A stretch of 64,000 nucleotides of DNA from Amycolatopsis sp. EV170708-02-1 (lineage in GTDB: Bacteria; Actinomycetota; Actinomycetes; Mycobacteriales; Pseudonocardiaceae), in assembly GCF_022479115.1 (NCBI RefSeq), contig NZ_CP092497.1, positions 2,418,001 through 2,482,000 on the forward strand, in the 5' to 3' direction. This document shows, one piece after another, positions 58,513 to 64,000 of this stretch. Each line of letters opens with the position of its first letter. Position 1 is the first letter of the stretch. The position numbers and the translations under genes were made by a program. The notes beneath the pieces were generated by a model, which worked only from the letters and a program-made list of their open reading frames with translations, did not search any database and was not told where the DNA came from.

Positions 58513-60321
58513 TCAGGCGTTGGCGGGCAGGCCCTTCTCGTCCGCTTCCGGCGTGGCGGTGCCTTCGAGCAGCTCACGGACGATCTCGTTCGCCTTGCGC
58601 ACCTGGGGCGTGATCATCTTGATCTTGATCTTCCCGTCGTGCCCGAGGTTCCCTCCGACCTCGACCGTCTTGTCCTCACCGGGCAAGGGCAGGCCCTGGC
58701 AGCCGGTGAACTTCTTCTTCGGCGTGAGACCGGTCTGGAAGTAGGCGACGATCGGGTCGTCGACGCAGTCGGTGTTGTACGGGAAGATCCCGTGGCTGCC
58801 TTCGTTGTCGACGCTGATCATCTTGGCGCCCGGCAGGCCGTTCGCGGTGGCGAGCGCGCCCTCGTACGGCGTGGCCGCGTCGAGTTCGGTCTGCGCGATC
58901 AGCAGCTTCGGGAACGTCTTGGCGTCCGGCGCCGGCTTGGCGTTGGTGGTCGGCCAGAACGCGCACAGCGGCGCACCCGACAGGGCCATGATCGGCGCGA
59001 TGAACGGCGCGTTCACCGTCAGGTCCGCCTGCCAGTAGGTCCAGTAGTGCAGGTTCTGGTTCCACTGGCCGTCCTGGCAACGGATCGCCTCGAACGCCGC
59101 GTCCCAGGTCTCGACCTCGGCGCCGCCCTGATAGGAGGCCTTGCGCTCGACCGAGTCCTTCTTCGCGATGGCCTCCAGCGCGTTGCCCTTGGCCTTGTTC
59201 AGGAACGCCTTGTTCGCGTCGGTCAGGCCGGGGGTGGCGAGCGCCTTCGCGACGACCTGCTCCAGCTTCTCCGCGTCGGTCCCGGTGGGCGCCGGTCCCT
59301 TCGCCAGCGCGGCCACCATGGAGGCCGCCGACGGATACTGGGTGGTGTCGTACATCGCCGGGATGATGAACCACGCGGCGTAGAGCATGCCCGCGAATTC
59401 CCGCGTGCCGCCCGCCTTCTCCCAGTTGCGGCGGATCTCCAGCGGGTCGGTGCCCGCCTTGTACTTGGCGTCGTTGCGCGCGACGTAGGGCAGCAACGCC
59501 TCCTGGAACTGGCGGTCACGGCTGCGCGGCTGCAGATCCCAGGTCTTCTCCAGGGTCGAGCGGCTCGCGTCGGTCGAGGAGTCGAGCAGGAAGCGGTGCG
59601 CCTTGCTCGGGAACGTGGTGGCGTACCAGGTGCCGAGCCACGTGCCGTACGAGTAGCCGATGTAGCTGGTCTTCTTCTCCCCGAGCAGCACCCGGATGAA
59701 GTCCATGTCGTACGCGGTCTGCTCGGTGGTGATGAACTTCGTCAGCGGGTTCTTCAGGCAGCCCTCGACCTTCGCCCGGCTGATCACGTTCTGATCCGTG
59801 CTGTCCGGCACGGTGTAGCTACAGGTCAGCGGGGTGCTCTGGCCGACGCCGCGCGGGTCGAAGCCGACGAAGTCGTACTGCGAGGCCAGCACGGGGCTGC
59901 GCATCGCCATCGCGGCGCCCCACGGGAGACCTTCGCCGCCGGGTCCGCCGGGGTTGACCAGCGCGATGCCCTGCCTGCCGGTGCCGGGGTAGGCGGTCCC
60001 GGTCTTGGAGACGCGGACGCCGATCGTGTTGCCGTCCTGCGGGTTGTGCCAGTCCCGCGGCACCTGGACGGTGGCGCAGGCCAGCCCCTTGACCTTCTTC
60101 AGTTCCGCTTCCGTCGCCGGCGCGACGGACGGGAACGAGCACTCGCCCCAGGCCACGGCCTGCTTGGTCAGCGCGCCGGCGAGCGCCGCGGTGTCCGGCT
60201 CGGCCTTGGCCGCGGGAGCCGCACCCGCGGCGGGGGCCAGCACCAGGCCCGAGGCCAGGAACGCACCGGCGACCACGGCCACCGTGCCTCTCCGCGTCTT
60301 TCTCGTACTACTGATCACCAT
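58513..60321 (-). CDS. secreted alpha/beta-hydrolase, tripeptidyl aminopeptidase (Tap/SlpD) type
   Basis: ATG 60321 has GAAAGGG upstream; 602 residues. A signal peptide (RKTRRGTVAVVAGAFLASGLVL, cleavage near AGAAPA) leads into an S33-family fold: oxyanion loop NPGGPGGEG, DFVGFDPRGVGQS, nucleophile Ser in GYSYGTWLG, Asp in QTELDAATPYEGA and His in NEGSHGIF. The Cys-containing C-terminal region with TDCVDDPIVAYFQTG matches the TAP C-terminal domain. It removes N-terminal tripeptides from extracellular peptides. It is monocistronic. Confidence 0.87.
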   Translation of the reverse strand: MVISSTRKTRRGTVAVVAGAFLASGLVLAPAAGAAPAAKAEPDTAALAGALTKQAVAWGECSFPSVAPATEAELKKVKGLACATVQVPRDWHNPQDGNTIGVRVSKTGTAYPGTGRQGIALVNPGGPGGEGLPWGAAMAMRSPVLASQYDFVGFDPRGVGQSTPLTCSYTVPDSTDQNVISRAKVEGCLKNPLTKFITTEQTAYDMDFIRVLLGEKKTSYIGYSYGTWLGTWYATTFPSKAHRFLLDSSTDASRSTLEKTWDLQPRSRDRQFQEALLPYVARNDAKYKAGTDPLEIRRNWEKAGGTREFAGMLYAAWFIIPAMYDTTQYPSAASMVAALAKGPAPTGTDAEKLEQVVAKALATPGLTDANKAFLNKAKGNALEAIAKKDSVERKASYQGGAEVETWDAAFEAIRCQDGQWNQNLHYWTYWQADLTVNAPFIAPIMALSGAPLCAFWPTTNAKPAPDAKTFPKLLIAQTELDAATPYEGALATANGLPGAKMISVDNEGSHGIFPYNTDCVDDPIVAYFQTGLTPKKKFTGCQGLPLPGEDKTVEVGGNLGHDGKIKIKMITPQVRKANEIVRELLEGTATPEADEKGLPANA

Positions 60322-60460
60322 GATCCCTTTCGACAGGAGCCCCCCGACGTCCGTACGTGAAGTAAAGACCGGTGATCAGCTTTCCCACACGGCCACGAGC
60401 TGGCGGATACCCGACATGGCGGGATCTCGACACGAACGGTCAGCTGGGACGCCAGGGCGA

Positions 60461-60580
60461 TCACGCGTGCTCAGAGACGGAACTCGCGTGCCTGGAGGCG
60501 TAACTCGCGTGCTTGGAGGCCGCACACGTGAGTTACGCCCCTGAGCACGCGAGTTACGTGCTCAATCACGCGAGTTACGG
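60461..60580. repeat. second family D array (GTAACTCGCGTG units)
   Basis: Forward units (ACTCGCGTG) at roughly 60482 and 60502, then inverted units (CACGTGAGTTACG, CACGCGAGTTACG) at roughly 60525, 60546 and 60569. The last unit runs into the flavodoxin gene and supplies its final codons and stop. Confidence 0.75.
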
Positions 60581-61044
60581 CCCACGCGGGTGTGCGCGAG
60601 GCGTTCGGCGAACCGGCGCGCCGCGTCGAGATCGGCCGTGCCGGGGCGATTCCTGCCGATACCACCGACGAGCTTGAACGGGAGCCACGTGTCGAAGCCG
60701 CGGCACGAGAACGTGCCCACCACGTCGAACCCCTTGTGGCCGAGCAGCCGCGCCAGGCGGCGGAGGTAACGCCGGAACGGCGGTTCGGGCAGCCCGCTCG
60801 TGGTGAACACGAACGCCTTCCGCCGCTGTTCCCCCGGCAGCTCCTCGACGAACCGGCGCAGGCGCGGATGGAAGTCCATGCCGAAGATCCCCGAGCCGAA
60901 TCCCACCAGGTCACAGGATTCGAGGTCGGCGGGCTCGATCCCCTCGGGGCTGACGACGCGGGCGCCGAGCACCCCCGCCATTGCTTCGGCGACCCTTTCG
61001 GTGTTGCCGTGCGACACCGAAACGCACACGATGACGACCTTCAC
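60562..61044 (-). CDS. flavodoxin-domain protein
   Basis: The 160-residue product has a flavodoxin fold: VIVCVSVSHGNTERVAEAMAG is the FMN-phosphate loop and GFGSGIFGMDFHPRLRRFV the second loop. It is shorter than haem-oxygenase-linked or MenG-type flavodoxins and is most like the actinobacterial flavodoxin_5 (protoporphyrinogen-oxidase-like) group. It could act as an electron carrier or FMN reductase. The last residues R-N-S-R-D and the stop are encoded by a family D repeat unit. Confidence 0.82.
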   Translation of the reverse strand: MKVVIVCVSVSHGNTERVAEAMAGVLGARVVSPEGIEPADLESCDLVGFGSGIFGMDFHPRLRRFVEELPGEQRRKAFVFTTSGLPEPPFRRYLRRLARLLGHKGFDVVGTFSCRGFDTWLPFKLVGGIGRNRPGTADLDAARRFAERLAHTRVGRNSRD

Positions 61045-61106
61045 GCCGATCCTCCACTTCGCCGGTCCTTTCCCTTAGGAACCGGGCAGCGGCGGAGAAC
61101 GTGACA

Positions 61107-62009
61107 TCACCCCTCGCGCAGGTGATCCCGCAGCTCCCGCGCCACGCGGGCCATCAGCACTTCGGCCTCCGGCTGGATCGCCGCCGGCACCCTGGATTCG
61201 GTCAGCGCGGCGATCGCGAACATCCCGCCGTCGGCGTGCTCGACCACTCCGACCTCGTGCCGCAGGTTCAGCACGGTGCCCGTCTTCGACGACCATTTCG
61301 TCGCGTCGGAGACGAAATCCGGGCTCAGCCGCTGACGCAGCAGGTTGAGCCCCATGAGCTCACGCACCCGCGCCGCCACCTCTTCGTCCACTTTGGACGG
61401 CTTCCACAGCGCTTCCAGCAGGTTCACGAACGCGCGCGCCGAACCGGAGCTCGCGCGCGTGACGTCGAGCTGCGGAACGGGATGGCCCTGCCCCGCCGTG
61501 CCCGCGTTGATCGCGAGCGCGTGCGCGAGGTGGACGTCGGCGGGGTCGAAGCGTTCGGCGGGGGTGTCGCTGAGATCCGCGGCCGGATGCCGCGCGGTGA
61601 TCCCGGTGACGCCCCATTCGCGCGTCATCCTGGTGACCTCGGCGGGCGGCGTCAGCGCGAACAGCGCGTCCGCGGCGGTCTCGTCGCTGATGGCCATCGT
61701 CAGGTAGAGCAGGTCATCGATCGCCACCCTGGCCGGATGCCGGAACCGGGTCAGCCCGGTCGGCCCCGGCGCGGTGGCCCGCCCCGGCTCGACGTCGAGC
61801 GGCGCCGAGCCGTCCAGCTCGCCGCGCCGGATCCGCTCCAGGGTCGCCGCGGCGAGCGGGATCTTCACCAGCGAGGCGCTCGGGAACTCGAGGTCCGGAT
61901 CGATGCCCGCCTCGTGGCCGGTCCGCAGATCACGCACGAGGAACGAACCCCGCAGGCCGCCGTCGCCCAGTTCGGCGCGCAGCCGCACGAGCAGCGTTTC
62001 CGTGTTCAC
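61107..62009 (-). CDS. blaB: cytoplasmic penicillin-recognising-type protein, BlaB-like
   Basis: Starts at GTG 62009, overlapping the LysR stop (GTGA); 300 residues and no signal peptide. It keeps class A beta-lactamase fold landmarks: Ser46-x-x-Lys49 (SLVK), Ser108-Asp-Glu110 in place of SDN, and Lys242-Thr-Gly (KTG). I see no obvious Glu166 equivalent in the omega-loop region. In Streptomyces cacaoi, blaB encodes such a protein without beta-lactamase activity that is needed, with the LysR protein BlaA, to induce the beta-lactamase gene. Order and coupling here are the same, so a sensing role is likely. Confidence 0.75.
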   Translation of the reverse strand: MNTETLLVRLRAELGDGGLRGSFLVRDLRTGHEAGIDPDLEFPSASLVKIPLAAATLERIRRGELDGSAPLDVEPGRATAPGPTGLTRFRHPARVAIDDLLYLTMAISDETAADALFALTPPAEVTRMTREWGVTGITARHPAADLSDTPAERFDPADVHLAHALAINAGTAGQGHPVPQLDVTRASSGSARAFVNLLEALWKPSKVDEEVAARVRELMGLNLLRQRLSPDFVSDATKWSSKTGTVLNLRHEVGVVEHADGGMFAIAALTESRVPAAIQPEAEVLMARVARELRDHLREG

Positions 62010-62887
62010 GTCGTCTCCTCCGCGCCGAGACACCGGGCGATGTCCGGCCACAATCGTGCCCGGAGCCGCTGCGCGTCCTCGCCGGGCCCCACTGTGATCT
62101 CGAACCCGCGCACGAGCCGGATCTCGCCGATGGCCCGCCAGGCCAAGCCGAGCTCGGTGGCCTGCGCCGCCGAGCACAGCAGCAGATCGTCCGAACCGAA
62201 CACGGCCGCGGCGGCCGCGGTGAGCGAATCGGCGACGGACACCTGCGCGGGCCGCAGCCCCACCGCGTCACGGATCCGGAAGAGGCGGTCGGCCAGATGC
62301 GGGACGTCGTCTTCCGGCTGGATCCAGACCCGGCGCGGCGCACCGCCGGACCGGCCGACCCGCAACGTTTCCAGATGGAGGACGTCCGCCCGCAGCCTGC
62401 CCACGCCCGCCAGCCCGAGCGGCACCTTCCAGGTGCCCTCTTCGCCGGGGACCGCGGTGAGCGCCGCCCGGACCTCCTGCGTGCGCACGAGTTCCGCCCG
62501 CTCTCGCGGCGGCGCCTGCCGGAACTCCAGGAAGACGTCCAGCGCCCGCGCCGCCGCGTCGAGTTCGGCGAGCTCGCGGACGGTGCAGGTTTCCGGCATC
62601 GCCAGCCGCATCGGCCGCAGCCTGGCGCGCCGCGCGTCGTGTTCCAGGGTGTCGGCCAACGCCACCAGCCGTTTCGCCGACGGCAACATGTCCCGCCCGA
62701 ACGGGGTGAGCACGGCGCGCCGGGTGGAGCGGTCGAACAGCCGCTCGCCGAAATGCCGTTCCAGCGCGGCGATCCGGCGGCTCGCCACCGGCTGGGGGAT
62801 GCGCGCGAGCGCGGCTCCGGCGGTGAACGTCCCGGCCTCGCTCACGCTCACGAACGCCCGGCAGCTCCCGATCAGGTCCACGACCAC
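62006..62887 (-). CDS. blaA: LysR-family regulator of the beta-lactamase gene, BlaA-like
   Basis: The 293-residue product has a LysR helix-turn-helix (CRAFVSVSEAGTFTAGAALARIPQPVASRRIAALERHFGERLFDRSTRRAVLTPFG) and an effector domain. It is divergent from the beta-lactamase gene with 101 bases between, which contain the palindrome ATGCG-N5-CGCAT. With the coupled blaB-like gene it matches the S. cacaoi blaL-blaA-blaB set, where it activates beta-lactamase transcription. Confidence 0.83.
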   Translation of the reverse strand: MVVDLIGSCRAFVSVSEAGTFTAGAALARIPQPVASRRIAALERHFGERLFDRSTRRAVLTPFGRDMLPSAKRLVALADTLEHDARRARLRPMRLAMPETCTVRELAELDAAARALDVFLEFRQAPPRERAELVRTQEVRAALTAVPGEEGTWKVPLGLAGVGRLRADVLHLETLRVGRSGGAPRRVWIQPEDDVPHLADRLFRIRDAVGLRPAQVSVADSLTAAAAAVFGSDDLLLCSAAQATELGLAWRAIGEIRLVRGFEITVGPGEDAQRLRARLWPDIARCLGAEETT

Positions 62888-62892
62888 ATACT

Positions 62893-62907
62893 ATGCGCGA
62901 TTCGCAT
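62893..62907. promoter_or_regulatory. LysR-type operator between blaA-like and bla genes
   Basis: Palindrome ATGCG-CGATT-CGCAT, preceded by T, gives a T-N11-A LysR box. The -35-like TTGGAC follows at 62927-62932, within the word TCTTGGACAGCAT shared with the promoter at 33209. Confidence 0.6.
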
Positions 62908-62988
62908 GAAAGACGTCATTCGTGTCTTGGACAGCATGACCGGCGCTGGACAGACTGCGGACATCGAACGATCTTGAAAGGAATCACC

Positions 62989-63879
62989 GTGTCCGTCACC
63001 CCTCGCCGGTGGGCCGCCCTGCTGGCGCTCTCGGTCGCCTCACTCACCGCGTGTTCCACGCCCGCACCCGAGCAGCCGCCCGCCGCCACCCCGTCCGTGT
63101 CGACCGAACGACCGGACTTCGAAGGGCTCGAACGCGCTTACGGCGCCCGGCTCGGCGTGTACGCGGTGGACACCGCGACCGGCCGCGAGGTCGCCTTCCG
63201 CGCCGACGAACGGTTCGCCTACGCCTCGACCCACAAGGTGTTCAGCGCCGGCGGCGTCCTGCAGCGGACGCCGGTCGCCGAGCTGGACCGCACGGTGACC
63301 TACGGAAAGGAGGACCTGGTCACGAATTCGCCGGTCACGGAGAAACACGTGGCGACCGGCCTGCCGTTGCGCGCCGTCATCGACGCGACCCTCCGGTACA
63401 GCGACAACACCGGCGGGAACCTGCTCTTTCGCGAACTCGGCGGCCCCGAAGGACTCAACGCGGTGTTCCGCGGGATCGGCGACACGACGAGCCACGCCGA
63501 CCGGATCGAACCCGAACTCAACGACACGGCGCCCGGGGACGACAGGGACACCAGCACACCCCGCGCCCTCGCCGTGAGCCTGCGTGCCTTCGCGCTCGGC
63601 GACGCCCTCCCCGAGGACAAGCGCAAGATCCTGGTCGACATGATGCGCGCCAACACCACCGGCGACCAGAACATCCGCGCCGGGGTGCCCGGGTGGGCGG
63701 TCGCCGACAAGACCGGCACGGCGGCCTACGGCACGCGCAACGACATCGGGGTCGTGTGGCCGCCGAACCGGGCGCCGATCGTCGTCTCGGTGCTCACCGA
63801 ACGGCAGGCCAAGGAGGCCGAGATCGACAACAAGCTGCTCGCCGACGCCACCGCGGCCGCGATGAAGGCACTCCCCTGA
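62989..63879 (+). CDS. bla: class A beta-lactamase, lipoprotein
   Basis: GTG 62989 has GAAAGGA upstream; 296 residues. The signal ends in a lipobox LTAC with Cys22, so the enzyme is probably lipid-anchored outside the membrane. All class A motifs are present: Ser80-x-x-Lys83 (STHK), Ser138-Asp-Asn140, Glu174 in RIEPELND and Lys241-Thr-Gly. It hydrolyses beta-lactams. The divergent LysR and BlaB-like genes suggest inducible expression. A strong hairpin follows the stop. Confidence 0.92.
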   Translation: MSVTPRRWAALLALSVASLTACSTPAPEQPPAATPSVSTERPDFEGLERAYGARLGVYAVDTATGREVAFRADERFAYASTHKVFSAGGVLQRTPVAELDRTVTYGKEDLVTNSPVTEKHVATGLPLRAVIDATLRYSDNTGGNLLFRELGGPEGLNAVFRGIGDTTSHADRIEPELNDTAPGDDRDTSTPRALAVSLRAFALGDALPEDKRKILVDMMRANTTGDQNIRAGVPGWAVADKTGTAAYGTRNDIGVVWPPNRAPIVVSVLTERQAKEAEIDNKLLADATAAAMKALP

Positions 63880-63883
63880 CCAG

Positions 63884-63923
63884 TCCCGCCGGGACGGACG
63901 ACGATCCGTCCGTCCCGGCGGGA
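63884..63923. terminator. strong hairpin between convergent genes
   Basis: Perfect 17-base arms beginning TCCCGCCGGGACGG (63884-63900 and 63907-63923) with a 6-base loop. It serves both the beta-lactamase and the partial gene at the right edge. Confidence 0.85.
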
Positions 63924-63932
63924 TTCAGCGGC

Positions 63933-64000
63933 TCAGCGACGGCAGGGGTTGCCCGCCGGATGCGCCGAGGTTCCGTGCACGTCGGCCTGGGACTCCGCGA
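63933..64000 (-). CDS. C-terminal end of an unidentified protein (runs off the right edge)
   Basis: The last ~21 codons of a minus-strand frame, ending ...NPCRR and TGA at 63933. The ending and the DNA around its stop resemble those of the secreted carboxypeptidase-regulatory-repeat protein at 22400, which ends LRPCRR. It may be a paralogue, but too little is visible to name it. Confidence 0.4.
   Translation of the reverse strand, partial: AESQADVHGTSAHPAGNPCRR

Overview
The window is 64 kb of high-GC actinobacterial DNA. GTG starts, 4-base ATGA/GTGA gene overlaps, Tat and Sec secreted enzymes, many paired secondary-metabolism and regulatory genes, and a recurrent set of intergenic palindromes all suggest a Pseudonocardiaceae genome, most likely Amycolatopsis. 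This assignment is inference; no rRNA or tRNA gene is present to anchor it.

Left part (1-15 kb). The edge holds a coupled pair: a small protein and the start of an nSTAND P-loop ATPase. Then come a secreted trypsin-like protease, an iodotyrosine-deiodinase-like nitroreductase, a Tat-exported GH109-type glycosidase, a class III nucleotide cyclase, a small secreted protein, an MBL-fold protein and an MFS permease. A minus-strand block at 9.7-15.0 kb encodes two unrecognised proteins coupled to a TPR-CHAT (caspase-like) protein. It looks like a conflict or programmed-death system.

Middle (15-45 kb). A heterodimeric ABC transporter pair with its TetR regulator has a perfect palindrome in front. 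It is followed by a 994-residue multidomain secreted carbohydrate protein, a secreted carboxypeptidase-regulatory-repeat protein, a cytokinin-dehydrogenase-like oxidase, an MFS/Dabb pair, a TetR/SGNH-hydrolase pair, a streptogrisin-type protease, and a LysR gene divergent from a membrane protein/multicopper oxidase pair. At 35.6-42.7 kb is a glyoxylate/glycolate-type catabolic locus: FAH hydrolase, FAD/Fe-S oxidase, class V aminotransferase, MatC-like permease and GntR, with similar operator-like sequences at two promoters. Next to it is a RidA / YheO-type regulator / hydroxyamino-acid dehydratase operon.

Right part (45-64 kb). The most striking locus is a minus-strand run MFS - FAAL - type I PKS - acyl-CoA carboxylase beta - antigen-85-like esterase. 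The order FAAL-PKS-carboxylase and the ACP-KS-AT...ACP-TE layout match the mycobacterial mycolic-acid condensation locus (fadD32-pks13-accD4, with fbp genes nearby), although Amycolatopsis is not known to make mycolates. This PKS also carries DH and KR domains and a third carrier domain that lacks its serine. The FAAL gene is split by an apparent one-base deletion in a C run. The window ends with a secreted tripeptidyl-aminopeptidase-type hydrolase, a flavodoxin, and a beta-lactamase preceded by a LysR and a cytoplasmic penicillin-recognising-type protein, as in the Streptomyces cacaoi blaL-blaA-blaB arrangement.

Several families of palindromic or tandem intergenic repeats recur across the window. 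Several of them contain the stop codons of neighbouring genes.
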